Counted from the stretch's first letter, positions 36,505 through 46,652 are shown. The stretch is DNA of 64,000 nucleotides from Mixta gaviniae (GCF_002953195.1 NZ_CP026377.1:1736001-1800000); one strand, 5' to 3'. Numbers and translations: made by a program. Notes: generated from the letters alone by a model not told the origin.

Positions 36505-36909
36505 ATGGCCTTACTGAACATTTTTGATATCGCCGGTTCGGCGATGACTGCACAGTCTCAGCGATTGAACGTCGCCGCCAGTAACCTGGCCAACGCCGAC
36601 AGCGTGACCGGGCCTGACGGCCAGCCCTATGTGGCGAAACAGGTGGTGTTCCAGGTGGACGCCGCGCCGGGTCAGGCGACCGGCGGCGTACGCGTGGCCC
36701 AGGTGGTGGAAGATAAGACGCCCGCGAAGCTGGTTTACGATCCAGGCAACCCGCTGGCGGACGGCAAAGGCTACGTCAAGATGCCGAACGTCGATGTGGT
36801 CAGCGAAACGGTCAACAGCATGGCGGCCTCGCGCAGCTATCAGGCGAACGTCGAAGTGCTGAACACCGTCAAGTCGATGATGATGAAAACCCTGACCATG
36901 GGTCAATAA
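36505..36909 (+). CDS. flgC: Flagellar proximal rod protein FlgC
   Basis: A 134-residue rod protein, same length as in E. coli. It carries the rod/hook N-terminal signature [20 protein letters not shown], and the C-terminal segment [20 protein letters not shown] forms the outer helix. It polymerises after FlgB above the MS ring. It lies 3 nt after flgB. Confidence 0.97.
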   Translation: MALLNIFDIAGSAMTAQSQRLNVAASNLANADSVTGPDGQPYVAKQVVFQVDAAPGQATGGVRVAQVVEDKTPAKLVYDPGNPLADGKGYVKMPNVDVVSETVNSMAASRSYQANVEVLNTVKSMMMKTLTMGQ

Positions 36910-36921
36910 CGGAGAATAACA

Positions 36922-37596
36922 ATGGGCTTAGCCGTTGGCGTTAACGAAAAGATCAACCCCAGTGTCCTGACCAACACCACCGGGGCGTCGAGCAGCAGTA
37001 GCGCGTCCGATCTGCAGGGCAACTTTTTGACCCTGCTGGTGACGCAGCTGAAAAATCAGGATCCCACCAATCCGATGGAGAACAATGAGCTGACCACGCA
37101 GCTGGCGCAGATCAATACCGTAAGCGGCATTGAGAAGCTGAACACCACGCTGGGTTCGATTTCTGGTCAGATCAACAGCAATCAGTCGATGCAGGCTTCT
37201 ACCCTGATCGGCCACGGCGTAATGGTGCCGGGCACGCAGATCCTGGCCGGCAAAGGTCAGGCTACGCCGTTCGGCGTCGACCTGACGCGCGCCTCGACGA
37301 CGACCACCGCGACCATCACCGATGGCAGCGGCAAAGTGGTACGTACCATTGACCTTGGTGGCCTGACCGCGGGCGTCCACACCTTCGCGTGGGACGGCAC
37401 CCTGACGGACGGTACCACGGCGCCGGATGGCAAATATAACGTCTCGCTCGCCGCCAGCGACGGGACAGAACAACTGGTGGCTCAGCCACTGAACTATGCC
37501 TTAGTGAACGGTGTGACCACCGATTCCAGCGGGGCAATTCTTGACCTCGGGACGATGGGCACCACCACGCTCGATAAAATTCGTCAGATTCTCTAA
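36922..37596 (+). CDS. flgD: Hook-capping protein FlgD
   Basis: A 224-residue hook cap scaffold. The N-terminal region with LQGNFLTLLVTQLKNQDPTN and PMENNELTTQLAQINTVSGI is diagnostic, followed by the Tudor-like and fibronectin-like domains (FAWDGTLTDGTTAPDGKYNV). It caps the growing hook and is discarded when FlgK arrives. It is 12 nt after flgC. Confidence 0.96.
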   Translation: MGLAVGVNEKINPSVLTNTTGASSSSSASDLQGNFLTLLVTQLKNQDPTNPMENNELTTQLAQINTVSGIEKLNTTLGSISGQINSNQSMQASTLIGHGVMVPGTQILAGKGQATPFGVDLTRASTTTTATITDGSGKVVRTIDLGGLTAGVHTFAWDGTLTDGTTAPDGKYNVSLAASDGTEQLVAQPLNYALVNGVTTDSSGAILDLGTMGTTTLDKIRQIL

Positions 37597-37626
37597 AAAC
37601 GACACCAATTTACTCAGGAGTGACAC

Positions 37627-38826
37627 ATGGGCTTTTCACAAGCGGTCAGCGGCTTAAACGCGGCCTCCAGTAACCTCGACGTTATCGGCAACAACATTTC
37701 TAACTCCGCGACCGCCGGCTTTAAATCCAGCACCGTAGCATTCGCCGACATGTTCGCCGGCTCGAAAGTGGGCATGGGCGTAAAAGTGGCTGGCGTGATC
37801 CAGGACTTTAACGACGGCACCACCACCACCACCAGCCGTGGTCTGGATGTGGCGATCAGCCAGCAGGGCTTCTTCCGCATGGCGGATGACAACGGTTCGG
37901 TCTACTACAGCCGTAACGGCCAGTTCATGCTGGATGAGAACCGCAACATCGTTAACATGCAGGGCATGAAGCTGACTGGCTACCCGGTTGCCGGCTCGCC
38001 TCCGACCGTGCAGACCGGCGCCAACCCGGTTGCGCTCAGCGTGCCGACCACCCAGATGACCGCCAGCGCCACCAGCAAAGGCGGCCTGATCGCGAACCTG
38101 AACTCGTCTGACGGCACCAAAGTCGATGCTAACTTCGACAGCACCGATGCTTCCAGCTATAACGCCAAGTCATCCATGACCACCTATGACTCGCTGGGCA
38201 ACGCGCATACCGTCGACCTCTATTTCGTGAAGACCGCGGACAACAACTGGAACGTGCATCCGATCGACTCCAGCACCGGTACCACGACCACGCCGTTCAC
38301 CATGACCTTTAACGCGAACGGCATTATGACCTCTGCGGCCAACCAGACCATTTCGATGGGCGCGCTGAACGGTGCCAACGCGCAGACGTTTACGCTGGAC
38401 TTCACCAACAGCATGCAGCAGAACACCGGCGCCAACACCTTCGGCAACCCGACGCAGGATGGCTATAAGCCGGGCGACCTGGTGAGCTACCAGATCAACA
38501 ACGACGGTACGGTAGTGGGCAACTACTCCAACGAAAAAACCCAGGTGCTGGGTCAGATCGTGCTGGCGAACTTCGCGAACGCTGAAGGCCTGAAGTCAGA
38601 AGGCAATAACGTCTGGTCTTCCACGTCCTCCTCCGGTCAGCCGCTGGTTGGTCTGGCGGGCACCGGCAACCTCGGCAGCCTGACCGCCGGCGCGCTGGAG
38701 TCCTCTAACGTCGATTTGAGTAAAGAGCTGGTCAATATGATCGTCGCGCAGCGTAACTATCAGTCGAACGCGCAGACCATCAAAACCCAGGATCAGATCC
38801 TCAACACGCTGGTTAACCTGCGTTAA
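37627..38826 (+). CDS. flgE: Flagellar hook protein FlgE
   Basis: A 399-residue hook subunit (E. coli 402). The N-terminal signature is LNAASSNLDVIGNNISNSAT, the D0-D1-D2 arrangement has a Ser/Thr/Gly-rich middle, and the C-terminal helix includes LVNMIVAQRNYQSNAQTIKT. About 120-130 copies form the universal joint. TTTACTCAGGAGTGACAC supplies the ribosome site. Codon use is strongly biased to frequent codons, as expected for an abundant protein. Confidence 0.97.
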   Translation: MGFSQAVSGLNAASSNLDVIGNNISNSATAGFKSSTVAFADMFAGSKVGMGVKVAGVIQDFNDGTTTTTSRGLDVAISQQGFFRMADDNGSVYYSRNGQFMLDENRNIVNMQGMKLTGYPVAGSPPTVQTGANPVALSVPTTQMTASATSKGGLIANLNSSDGTKVDANFDSTDASSYNAKSSMTTYDSLGNAHTVDLYFVKTADNNWNVHPIDSSTGTTTTPFTMTFNANGIMTSAANQTISMGALNGANAQTFTLDFTNSMQQNTGANTFGNPTQDGYKPGDLVSYQINNDGTVVGNYSNEKTQVLGQIVLANFANAEGLKSEGNNVWSSTSSSGQPLVGLAGTGNLGSLTAGALESSNVDLSKELVNMIVAQRNYQSNAQTIKTQDQILNTLVNLR

Positions 38827-38847
38827 TAACGCTAACAGGATTGCGCT

Positions 38848-39606
38848 ATGGATCACGCGATTTATACCGCCATGGGCGCGGCGAGCCAGACGCTCAATAT
38901 GCAGGCGGTGACGGCCAACAACCTGGCCAACGCCTCCACCCCAGGCTTTCGCGCGCAGCTCAATGCGCTGCGCGCGGTGCCGGTAGAAGGGTTATCGCTG
39001 CCGACGCGTACGCTGGTCACAGCCTCTACGCCAGGCTCCGATATGTCGTCGGGCGCGCTCGACTACACCCAGCGTTCGCTGGATGTGGCGGTGCAGCAGG
39101 ACGGTTGGCTGGCGGTACAGGCGCCGGACGGCACTGAGGCTTACACCCGCAACGGCAACATGCAGGTCAGCCCTACCGGGCAGCTTACCATTCAGGGCAA
39201 CCCGGTAATGGGCGACGGTGGTCCGATTGCGGTGCCGCAGGGCGCAGAGATCACTATCGCCTCCGACGGTACGCTGACCGCGCTGAACCCGGGCGACGCC
39301 CCGAACGCAACGGTACAGCTGGGACGTCTGAAACTGGTGAAGGCGACGGGCCAGGAAGTGACGCGCGGCGACGACGGCATGTTCCGTCTGACCGCGGCGG
39401 CGCAGGCTCAGCGCGGCGCGGTGCTGCAGAATGACCCGACGGTGCATGTGATGCCCGGGGTGCTGGAAGGCAGCAACGTTAAGCCGGTTGCGACGATGGT
39501 CGACATGATCGCCAACGCCCGCCGCTTCGAGATGCAGATGAAAGTCATCTCCAGCGTCGATGAAAACGAACAACGCGCCAATCAGCTGCTCAATATGAGC
39601 AGCTAA
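38848..39606 (+). CDS. flgF: Flagellar proximal rod protein FlgF
   Basis: A 252-residue rod protein (E. coli 251). [20 protein letters not shown] and the C-terminal [20 protein letters not shown] are family marks. It forms the middle rod and interacts with FlgE-like folds. It lies 21 nt after flgE. Confidence 0.96.
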   Translation: MDHAIYTAMGAASQTLNMQAVTANNLANASTPGFRAQLNALRAVPVEGLSLPTRTLVTASTPGSDMSSGALDYTQRSLDVAVQQDGWLAVQAPDGTEAYTRNGNMQVSPTGQLTIQGNPVMGDGGPIAVPQGAEITIASDGTLTALNPGDAPNATVQLGRLKLVKATGQEVTRGDDGMFRLTAAAQAQRGAVLQNDPTVHVMPGVLEGSNVKPVATMVDMIANARRFEMQMKVISSVDENEQRANQLLNMSS

Positions 39607-39623
39607 GGCGAAAGGAAAACAGC

Positions 39624-40406
39624 ATGATTAGCTCCTTATGGATCGCCAAAACCGGTCTTGACGCCCAGCAAACTAATATGGACGTCATCGCCAACAACCT
39701 GGCCAACGTCAGCACCAACGGCTTTAAGCGTTCGCGCGCGGTATTTGAAGATCTGATGTACCAGACCATGCGTCAGCCCGGCGCTCAGTCCTCTGAGCAG
39801 ACCACGCTGCCATCTGGCCTGCAGATCGGTACCGGCGTACGTCCGGTGGCGACCGAGCGCCTGCACACCCAGGGCAACCTGTCGAAAACCGACAACTCGA
39901 AAGATGTGGCGGTTAACGGTCAGGGCTTTTTCCAGGTGCAGATGCCGGATGGCACCCTGGCCTACACCCGTGACGGCTCGTTCCAGGTTGATCAGAACGG
40001 TCAGCTGGTGACCAACGCCGGCTTCCCGGTTCAGCCCGGCATCACCATTCCGGCCAACTCCCTGAATATCTCTATCGGGCGTGACGGCGTGGTAAGCGTG
40101 ACCCAGCAGGGTCAGGCGCAGCCGGTGCAGGTCGGTCAGCTGACGCTGAGTACCTTTATCAACGATACCGGCCTCGAGAGCGTGGGCGAGAACCTCTACA
40201 AAGAGACGCAGGCTTCCGGCGCACCGACTGACAGCACCCCGGGCCTGAACGGCGCCGGTCTGCTTTATCAGGGCTACGTGGAAACCTCTAACGTCAATGT
40301 GGCGGAAGAGCTGGTGAGCATGATCCAGACGCAGCGCGCTTATGAGATCAACAGTAAGGCTATTACCACCTCCGATCAGATGCTGCAAAAACTGACGCAG
40401 GTGTAA
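39624..40406 (+). CDS. flgG: Flagellar distal rod protein FlgG
   Basis: A 260-residue distal rod subunit, the exact E. coli length. [20 protein letters not shown] and [20 protein letters not shown] are diagnostic, and the extra loop found in FlgG rather than FlgE is present. It forms the straight shaft that passes through the P and L rings. The 64 bp after it hold a GC-rich hairpin before flgH. Confidence 0.97.
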   Translation: MISSLWIAKTGLDAQQTNMDVIANNLANVSTNGFKRSRAVFEDLMYQTMRQPGAQSSEQTTLPSGLQIGTGVRPVATERLHTQGNLSKTDNSKDVAVNGQGFFQVQMPDGTLAYTRDGSFQVDQNGQLVTNAGFPVQPGITIPANSLNISIGRDGVVSVTQQGQAQPVQVGQLTLSTFINDTGLESVGENLYKETQASGAPTDSTPGLNGAGLLYQGYVETSNVNVAEELVSMIQTQRAYEINSKAITTSDQMLQKLTQV

Positions 40407-40433
40407 CGGCAGTAAGCGCGCGTTAGCGCGAAC

Positions 40434-40455
40434 CGGCGGGGCGCAGGCCCCGCCG
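40434..40455 (+). other. Intercistronic hairpin between flgG and flgH
   Basis: Perfect 9-bp arms CGGCGGGGC (40434-40442) and GCCCCGCCG (40447-40455) with a GCAG loop and no T run. A smaller GCGCG repeat precedes it. Positioned inside an operon, it could mark an RNA-processing or 3'-protection point that sets different levels of rod and ring mRNA. Confidence 0.5.
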
Positions 40456-40488
40456 ATCCAGAGTGAAATAATGAAAGGTATACAGGTC

Positions 40489-41193
40489 ATGGCGAAGCAA
40501 TACGCATTCAAGCCTGGACATTTGGTCATCGCCACGCTGCTGGTGACCCTTAACGGTTGCGCCTTAGTTCCCCGTAAAGCGCTGGTCGATGGCCCGACGA
40601 CGGCTCAGCCGATGCCAGCCATGCCGCCCGTGGTAAACGGATCCATTTTCCAGGGGGTGATGCCGATGAACTACGGTTATCAGCCTCTGTTCGAGGATCG
40701 TCGTCCGCGCAATATCGGCGACACCCTTACTATCGTGCTGCAAGAAAACGTCAGCGCCAGTAAGAGTTCCTCTGCCAACGCCAGCCGCGACGGCAGCGCC
40801 AGCCTCGGTCTGACCGCGGTACCGCGCGCGCTGGAAGGCCTGCTGGGCGGCGATAAGACCTCGCTGAGCGGCGAAGGCAAAAACGATTTCGCCGGTAAAG
40901 GCGGCGCCTCCGCCAATAATACCTTCACCGGTACGATTACGGTTACCGTCAATCAGGTGCTGCCGAACGGCAACCTGAACGTGGTCGGTGAGAAACAGAT
41001 CGAGATTAACCAGGGCACCGAATTTATTCGCTTCTCTGGCGTGGTCAACCCGCGCACCATCAGCGGTAACAATACCGTGGTGTCAACGCAGGTAGCCGAC
41101 GCCCGTATCGAATATGTCGGCAACGGCTACATCAACGAAGCGCAGAATATGGGCTGGCTGCAGCGCTTCTTCCTGAACATCTCACCGATGTAA
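40489..41193 (+). CDS. flgH: Flagellar L-ring lipoprotein FlgH
   Basis: A 234-residue outer-membrane lipoprotein (E. coli 232) with the lipobox LNGC (Cys 24). The body [20 protein letters not shown] and the end [20 protein letters not shown] are almost invariant in enterobacteria. It builds the L ring in the outer membrane. An in-frame ATG at 40471 would add six residues. 40489 gives the more usual signal peptide, but neither start has a strong Shine-Dalgarno. Confidence 0.93.
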   Translation: MAKQYAFKPGHLVIATLLVTLNGCALVPRKALVDGPTTAQPMPAMPPVVNGSIFQGVMPMNYGYQPLFEDRRPRNIGDTLTIVLQENVSASKSSSANASRDGSASLGLTAVPRALEGLLGGDKTSLSGEGKNDFAGKGGASANNTFTGTITVTVNQVLPNGNLNVVGEKQIEINQGTEFIRFSGVVNPRTISGNNTVVSTQVADARIEYVGNGYINEAQNMGWLQRFFLNISPM

Positions 41194-41202
41194 GAGGCTT
41201 TT

Positions 41203-42312
41203 ATGTCACAGTTACGCATTATTCGTATCGCGCTTTCGCTGCTGCTGTTGGCCGTCAGCGTTAACGCCAGCGCCGATCGCATTCGCGATCTCGCCACTAT
41301 CCAGGGCGTCCGGGATAACCAGCTGATCGGTTACGGCCTGGTGGTCGGGCTTGACGGCACCGGCGACCAGACGGCGCAGACGCCGTTTACCACCCAGTCG
41401 CTGAACAACATGCTGTCACAGCTTGGCATCACGGTGCCAAGCGGCACCAACATGCAGCTGAAAAACGTGGCGGCGGTGATGGTGACCTCCAGCCTGCCGG
41501 CGTTTGGCCGTCAGGGCCAGCAGATCGACGTGGTCGTCTCCTCGCTGGGTAACGCCAAAAGCCTGCGCGGCGGTACGCTGCTGATGACGCCACTGAAGGG
41601 CGTCGACAACCAGGTTTACGCGCTGGCGCAGGGCAACATCCTGGTCGGCGGCGCGGGCGCCTCGGCGGGCGGCTCCAGCGTGCAGGTCAACCAGCTGAAC
41701 GGCGGCCGCATCACCGGCGGCGCCACGATCGAACGCGAAATCCAGAGCAACTTCGGCACCCAGGGCACGCTTAACCTGCAGCTGAACGACGAAGATTTCA
41801 GCATGGCGCAGCGCATCAGCGACGCCATTAACAGCCGCGGCTACGGCGTGGCGCAGGCGCTGGACGCCCGCACCGTGCAGGTACGCGTGCCGACGAACAA
41901 CAGTTCTCAGGTACGTCTGCTGGCCGATATCCAGGATCTGGATGTGTCGGTGCCGATTCAGGACGCCAAAGTGATCATCAACTCACGCACCGGTTCGGTG
42001 GTGATGAACCGCGAAGTGGCGCTTAGCTCCTGTGCGGTCGCGCAGGGCAACCTGTCGGTGACGGTTAACCAGCAGCAGAACGTCAGTCAGCCGAATACTC
42101 CGCTGGCCGGCGGCCAGACTGTGGTGACGCCGCAAACGCAGATCGATATGCGTCAAGAGGGCGGCGCGCTGCAACGCGTCAACGCCAGCGCCAACCTGAA
42201 CAGCGTGGTGCGCGCCCTGAATGCGCTCGGCGCGACGCCGATGGACCTGATGTCGATTCTTCAGTCAATGCAGAGCGCAGGCTGCCTGCGCGCCAAACTG
42301 GAAATTATCTGA
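41203..42312 (+). CDS. flgI: Flagellar P-ring protein FlgI
   Basis: A 369-residue periplasmic protein with a signal peptide (about 25 residues, cleavage after ASA). [20 protein letters not shown] and [20 protein letters not shown] are near-identical to E. coli. It polymerises with FlgA help into the P ring in the peptidoglycan layer. A disulfide is expected between the Cys in SSCAVAQGN and the one in [12 protein letters not shown]. Its stop overlaps the flgJ start by 1 nt. Confidence 0.97.
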   Translation: MSQLRIIRIALSLLLLAVSVNASADRIRDLATIQGVRDNQLIGYGLVVGLDGTGDQTAQTPFTTQSLNNMLSQLGITVPSGTNMQLKNVAAVMVTSSLPAFGRQGQQIDVVVSSLGNAKSLRGGTLLMTPLKGVDNQVYALAQGNILVGGAGASAGGSSVQVNQLNGGRITGGATIEREIQSNFGTQGTLNLQLNDEDFSMAQRISDAINSRGYGVAQALDARTVQVRVPTNNSSQVRLLADIQDLDVSVPIQDAKVIINSRTGSVVMNREVALSSCAVAQGNLSVTVNQQQNVSQPNTPLAGGQTVVTPQTQIDMRQEGGALQRVNASANLNSVVRALNALGATPMDLMSILQSMQSAGCLRAKLEII

Positions 42313-43280
42313 TGAATGATACGCAATCTGTAGCGAGCGCGGCGTACGACAGCCAGGCGCTCAATGACCTGAAACGCCAGGCGGGCACCGATCCGAAAGG
42401 AAAGGCGCTGCAGGTGGCGAAGCAGGTGGAAGGCATGTTTGTGCAGATGATGTTGAAAAGTATGCGCCAGGCGCTGCCGCAGGATGGCCTGCTCAGCACT
42501 GAACAGTCGCGCATGTTCACCTCAATGTATGACCAGCAGATTGCGCAGGAGATGGGCAATAAGGGGCTTGGGCTGGCGGATGTCATCGTTAAGCAGATGA
42601 TGCCGGCCCAGGCGCCGGACGAAAAGGCGGGCACCGTGCCGATGCCGCTCGATCGTTCGGTCGTGGTCAATACCCTGCTGCCGCGTCAGCTGGAGCAGAT
42701 GCAGACGCAGATGCTGCAGATGGTGCAACGCGCGGTGCCGAAGCTGCCGCAGCCGACCGAAAGCGCGCCGCTGAGCGGCGACAGCAGCGACTTTATCGCC
42801 AAACTGACGCAGCCGGCGCAGCTCGCCAGCCAGCAGACCGGCATTCCGCATCAGCTGATCCTCGCCCAGGCGGCGCTGGAGTCGGGCTGGGGCAAACGTC
42901 AGATCCTGACCGAGGACGGCAAGCCGAGCTACAACCTGTTCGGCATCAAGGCTACCGGCAGCTGGCAGGGGAAAACCACAGAAATCACCACCACCGAATA
43001 TGAGAACGGCGTGGCGAAAAAAGTGAAGGCGGCGTTCCGCGTCTATGACTCTTACGTCGATGCGCTGACCGACTACGCTAACCTGCTGAGCAACAATTCG
43101 CGTTACGCCAAAGTGACAACGGCAAAAACGGCGGAAGAGGGCGCGCATGCATTGCAGGAAGCGGGCTACGCCACCGATCCGAAGTACGCCAAAAAGCTGG
43201 TGGGCATGATTCAGCAGTTTAAAAATCTGGGCGAGAAGGTCGCCAAAGCCTACGGCAATGATATCGGCGATCTGTTCTGA
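42312..43280 (+). CDS. flgJ: Rod cap and flagellar peptidoglycan hydrolase FlgJ
   Basis: A 322-residue two-domain protein. The N-terminal rod-cap domain (about 1-110, with QVEGMFVQMMLKSMRQALPQ) is followed by a linker and a C-terminal glucosaminidase domain. That domain carries the catalytic Glu in LILAQAALESGWGKRQILTE and continues YNLFGIKATGSWQGKTTEIT. It opens the cell wall so that the rod can cross. It is translationally coupled to flgI (TGATG). Confidence 0.96.
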   Translation: MNDTQSVASAAYDSQALNDLKRQAGTDPKGKALQVAKQVEGMFVQMMLKSMRQALPQDGLLSTEQSRMFTSMYDQQIAQEMGNKGLGLADVIVKQMMPAQAPDEKAGTVPMPLDRSVVVNTLLPRQLEQMQTQMLQMVQRAVPKLPQPTESAPLSGDSSDFIAKLTQPAQLASQQTGIPHQLILAQAALESGWGKRQILTEDGKPSYNLFGIKATGSWQGKTTEITTTEYENGVAKKVKAAFRVYDSYVDALTDYANLLSNNSRYAKVTTAKTAEEGAHALQEAGYATDPKYAKKLVGMIQQFKNLGEKVAKAYGNDIGDLF

Positions 43281-43288
43281 TTTTTCGC

Positions 43289-43315
43289 TCAAGTTTCACT
43301 TAAGCACGCCGATAA
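43289..43315 (+). promoter_or_regulatory. Sigma-28 (FliA) promoter of flgKL
   Basis: TCAA (43289-43292), exactly 15 bp, then GCCGATAA (43308-43315), a full match to the -10 consensus. It starts 9 nt after the flgJ stop and about 90 nt before flgK, making flgKL a class 3 unit in addition to read-through. Confidence 0.92.
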
Positions 43316-43405
43316 CCACAACAGGCCAGAGAGCGTCCAGTACGCTCGCGGCACCCGATTCGTTTACTGCCGCCCGGTGCGTTACCGGGGCAAAAAGGAA
43401 CCGAC

Positions 43406-45043
43406 ATGTCCAGCTTGATTAACTCCGCAATGAGCGGACTGAGCGCCGCGCAGGCTGCGCTGAATACCACCAGCAACAACATCAGCAATTACAATGTTGC
43501 TGGCTATTCGCGTCAGACTGCGGAGCTGTCATCGCTGCCCAGTACCCTGAGCGGCGGCAGCTATTACGGCAACGGCGTCACTGTCAGCGGCGTTCACCGC
43601 GAGTATGACGAGTTCATTACCGGCCAGCTGCGCAGCGCCTCTGCTCAGAACAGCGGCATTGCTTCGCAATATAATCAGATTTCCAATATCGACGATCTGA
43701 TGTCGACCTCCTCCAACAGCCTGTCGACCACGCTGTCCGATTTCTTCACGACGCTGCAGAACGTGGTAAGCAACGCCGACGATCCCTCCGCGCGTCAGAC
43801 GCTGATGGGCAAAGCGTCCGGTCTGGTTAACCAGTTTAAAGTAACCGACCAGTATCTGCGCAATATGGACAGCAGCATCAACACCAACGTGACCTCGTCG
43901 ATCCAGCAGATCAACAGCTACTCCAGCCAGATCGCCAACCTGAACGGTCAGATCGGCAAGCTGCAGGCGGCGGGCGCGGGCGCCGATCCCAACAGCCTGA
44001 TGGATCAGCGCGATGCGCTGGTCAACAAGCTGAACGACCTGGTGGGGGTTAACGTCTCCAAACAGGACGGCAGCTATATCGTTTCGATGTCGAACGGCCT
44101 GGCGCTGGTTAACGGTTCGGATACCAAGCAGCTGGTGGCAATGCCTTCCAGCAGCGATCCGACCCGCACTACCGTCGGCTACGTTGATAAAACCGCCGGC
44201 AACGTCGAGATCCCGGAAAACCTGGTCAGCACCGGTTCGCTGGGCGGCCTGCTGAAGTTCCGCAGCGAAGACCTCGACTCGGCGCGCAATAAGCTGAACC
44301 AGCTGGCGCTTAACTTCGCCGACGGCTTCAACACCCAGCATAAAGCGGGCTTCGACAGCGAAGGCAACCCCGGTACCGATTTCTTCGCGATCGGCGGCCC
44401 TTCGGTGGTCGGCAACAGCAAAAACGGCTCTGCCACGACCCTGACCGCCAGCTGGAGCGATACCAGCAAGGCACAGGCGACCGATTACAAAGTGTCGTGG
44501 GACGGCAGCAACTGGAACGTCAAGCGCCTGTCCGATAACACCAACGTCAGCGCGACGCTCGACGCGAACGGCAAGCTTAACTTCGACGGCCTGCAGCTGA
44601 CGCCGTCAGGCACGCCGGCTGCCAACGACAGCTTTGTGGTGAAGCCGGTCAGCAACGCCATCGTTAATATGGGCGTGGCGATCGGCAACGAGTCGCAGAT
44701 TGCCGCGGCGTCTGCGGCGGGCGGCGAAAGCGATAACCGCAACGCGCAGAAGCTGCTTGACCTGCAGGGCAAAAACCTGGTGAACGGTAACGCGACGCTG
44801 TCGCAGGCCTACGCCAGCCTGGTGAGCGATATCGGCAACAAAACCAATACGCTGAAAACCACCAGCGAGACGCAGACCAACGTGGTGAATCAGCTGACTA
44901 ACCGCCAACAGTCGGTGTCAGGCGTCAACCTCGATGAAGAGTACGCCAACCTGCAGCGTTATCAGCAGTACTATATGGCGAACGCGCAGGTTCTGCAGAC
45001 CGCGTCAGCGCTTTTTGACGCGCTGATCAACATCCGTGGCTAA
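43406..45043 (+). CDS. flgK: Hook-filament junction protein FlgK (HAP1)
   Basis: A 545-residue junction protein, near the E. coli length (547). The N-terminal MSSLINSAMSGLSAAQAALN and TTSNNISNYNVAGYSRQTAE and the C-terminal NLDEEYANLQRYQQYYMANA form the D0/D1 coiled coils. The middle is variable. It joins hook and filament and is delivered by FlgN. AAGGA precedes the ATG. Confidence 0.97.
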   Translation: MSSLINSAMSGLSAAQAALNTTSNNISNYNVAGYSRQTAELSSLPSTLSGGSYYGNGVTVSGVHREYDEFITGQLRSASAQNSGIASQYNQISNIDDLMSTSSNSLSTTLSDFFTTLQNVVSNADDPSARQTLMGKASGLVNQFKVTDQYLRNMDSSINTNVTSSIQQINSYSSQIANLNGQIGKLQAAGAGADPNSLMDQRDALVNKLNDLVGVNVSKQDGSYIVSMSNGLALVNGSDTKQLVAMPSSSDPTRTTVGYVDKTAGNVEIPENLVSTGSLGGLLKFRSEDLDSARNKLNQLALNFADGFNTQHKAGFDSEGNPGTDFFAIGGPSVVGNSKNGSATTLTASWSDTSKAQATDYKVSWDGSNWNVKRLSDNTNVSATLDANGKLNFDGLQLTPSGTPAANDSFVVKPVSNAIVNMGVAIGNESQIAAASAAGGESDNRNAQKLLDLQGKNLVNGNATLSQAYASLVSDIGNKTNTLKTTSETQTNVVNQLTNRQQSVSGVNLDEEYANLQRYQQYYMANAQVLQTASALFDALINIRG

Positions 45044-45068
45044 TTGAATTAATGAAGGAATAAGCACC

Positions 45069-46034
45069 ATGCGACTCAGTACCAACATGATGTTTGACCA
45101 GCAGATGCGCGGCGTGAGTAACGCGCAGTCAAGTTGGCTGAAAGCGGGGGAGCAGCTCTCCACCGGCAAACGGGTGGTCAACCCGTCTGACGATCCGCTG
45201 GCGGCCGCGCAGGCGGTGGTGCTTTCTCAGGCGCAGGCGGAAAACAGCCAGTATAAGCTGGCGCGCAACTTCGCCACCCAGAGCGTTTCGCTGGAAGAAA
45301 GCACGCTGCAGAACGTTACCCTGGCGGTGCAGAGCGCGCAGACGGCGGTGATTTCCGCAGGCAACGGCGCGCTCTCTGACGATGACCGTGCCTCTTACGC
45401 CACGCAGCTTGAGGGGATTCGCTCCCAGCTGTTGAACCTGGCGAACAGCACCGACGGTAACGGCCGCTATATTTTCGCCGGCTACAAGAGCGACAGCGCG
45501 CCTTTCACCGCAGACGCGAACGGCAGCATCGTCTATAACGGCGGTAACGACGCCATTACGCAGAAAGTTGACGCCAGCCGCACCATGACCACCAGCCATA
45601 CCGGGGCACAGGTGTTTATGTCGCTGACCAGCAATGCGGTTAAAGAGCCGAACAATGGCGTCAGCGAAAACAATATTTTTGATACGCTGGATACCGCCAT
45701 CAACGCCCTGAAGCAGCCGATTCAGAATGGTGACGAGGCGGCCAAAGCGGTGTCGAAAGAGGCGCTGGATAAAACGACGCGCGGTCTGAGCAACTCGCTA
45801 AACAATATTCTGGCGGTGCGCTCCGAGCTGGGCACACAGCTGGATGAGCTGGGTAAGCTGGACAGCCTCGGTGATGACCGCAGCACCCTGCAGTCGAGCC
45901 GTATGAGTTCGCTGGTGGATGTGGATTACACCAAGGCGATCTCGACCTATACCATGCAGCAGCAGGCGCTACAGGCTTCTTATAAGACATTCAGCGATAT
46001 GTCCCAGATGTCTCTGTTCCAGATGAATCGTTAA
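45069..46034 (+). CDS. flgL: Hook-filament junction protein FlgL (HAP3)
   Basis: A 321-residue protein (E. coli 317). MRLSTNMMFDQQMRGVSNAQ and GEQLSTGKRVVNPSDDPLAA are the flagellin-like N-terminal signature, and the C-terminal helix is YTKAISTYTMQQQALQASYK. It is the second junction layer to which flagellin adds. It ends the flagellar cluster and is followed by a clear intrinsic terminator. Confidence 0.97.
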   Translation: MRLSTNMMFDQQMRGVSNAQSSWLKAGEQLSTGKRVVNPSDDPLAAAQAVVLSQAQAENSQYKLARNFATQSVSLEESTLQNVTLAVQSAQTAVISAGNGALSDDDRASYATQLEGIRSQLLNLANSTDGNGRYIFAGYKSDSAPFTADANGSIVYNGGNDAITQKVDASRTMTTSHTGAQVFMSLTSNAVKEPNNGVSENNIFDTLDTAINALKQPIQNGDEAAKAVSKEALDKTTRGLSNSLNNILAVRSELGTQLDELGKLDSLGDDRSTLQSSRMSSLVDVDYTKAISTYTMQQQALQASYKTFSDMSQMSLFQMNR

Positions 46035-46079
46035 TTATCTCCTTTTTGAACGTGCTTAAACCGGGCGCGTTCACTTTTC

Positions 46080-46119
46080 CCCGTCACCGATGGCTTATCG
46101 TCGCTGACGGGTTTTTTTT
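46080..46119 (+). terminator. flgKL terminator
   Basis: Arms CCCGTCA (46080-46086) and TGACGGG (46105-46111), with additional weaker pairing in the 18-nt interior, followed by eight T (46112-46119). Confidence 0.88.
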
Positions 46120-46603
46120 GCCCTGAAAACGACGATCTCACGTGCGCTTGCGGCGTAACGGTTTGGCGCCCGTCGCGCCACTCAGCCGCCGTAGCCAGTG
46201 ACTCCGCATGGCCGGCGCGTTATCCGCCGACAACGAACGCCCGCAGCCGCTGATCGCCGCTATCCGTTTATCGCTGCCGTCAGGCTGGGGCGGATCGCCT
46301 GTCGCAGTCAGTCTCGCAGCTGGCGCGTCACCTCTCCTGTAAAAACCGCTGGCCGCCGCGCTATTTTCTCCTGAAGCGGGCGCGCCTGAACTACGGCAAC
46401 CGCATGTGGGCGGCCGCTTTATACAGAACGCGAGCAGCATTCAGTCGATAAGACGGGGCTTTTTCAGGCGAGCAGTTGCAAGCGGCGAGGTGGGCATCTT
46501 CAGGCGGGTAGTTGCGAGCGGCGAGGTGGACATCTTTAGTCGGCCGCTTTATGCGACAACGCGAGCGACATTGAAACGGGGAGGCGGGTAGCGGTTACAG
46601 GCA
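46120..46603. other. Gene-free 480-bp region with nested repeats, possible decayed coding sequence
   Basis: No convincing gene. One reading (about 46282-46449, plus strand) gives a protein-like string including KNRWPPRYFLLKRARLNYGN before a stop. A neighbouring frame upstream is also open, as if a frameshifted remnant, but no family is recognised. The distal half contains the tandem repeat listed separately. The element CGGCCGCTTTAT also recurs (46411 and 46541 regions), each time followed by an AACGCGAGC-like string. Confidence 0.4.
46465..46536. repeat. Two tandem 36-bp repeats downstream of flgL
   Basis: Units 46465-46500 and 46501-46536 start CAGGCG and end CATCTT and differ at 4 of 36 positions, all transitions. 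Because 36 is a multiple of three, a plus-strand frame through them reads a repeated 12-residue string containing VASGEV. There is no ribosome site, so this is unlikely to be a gene. Confidence 0.8.
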
Positions 46604-46629
46604 ATAAAAAACCCCGGCCGGAGCCGGGG
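46604..46629 (-). terminator. rne terminator
   Basis: Arms CCCCGGC (46612-46618) and GCCGGGG (46623-46629) with a 4-nt loop, followed by six T on the minus strand. It lies about 25 bp beyond the rne stop. Confidence 0.9.
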
Positions 46630-46652
46630 TTGATTTTCATCTACGAGCTGTA

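Noticed and set aside
46406..46591. Plus-strand frame of 61 codons through the tandem repeats
   Set aside because: Frame stays open only because the repeat length is a multiple of three; no Shine-Dalgarno, and it begins inside a possible decayed sequence.
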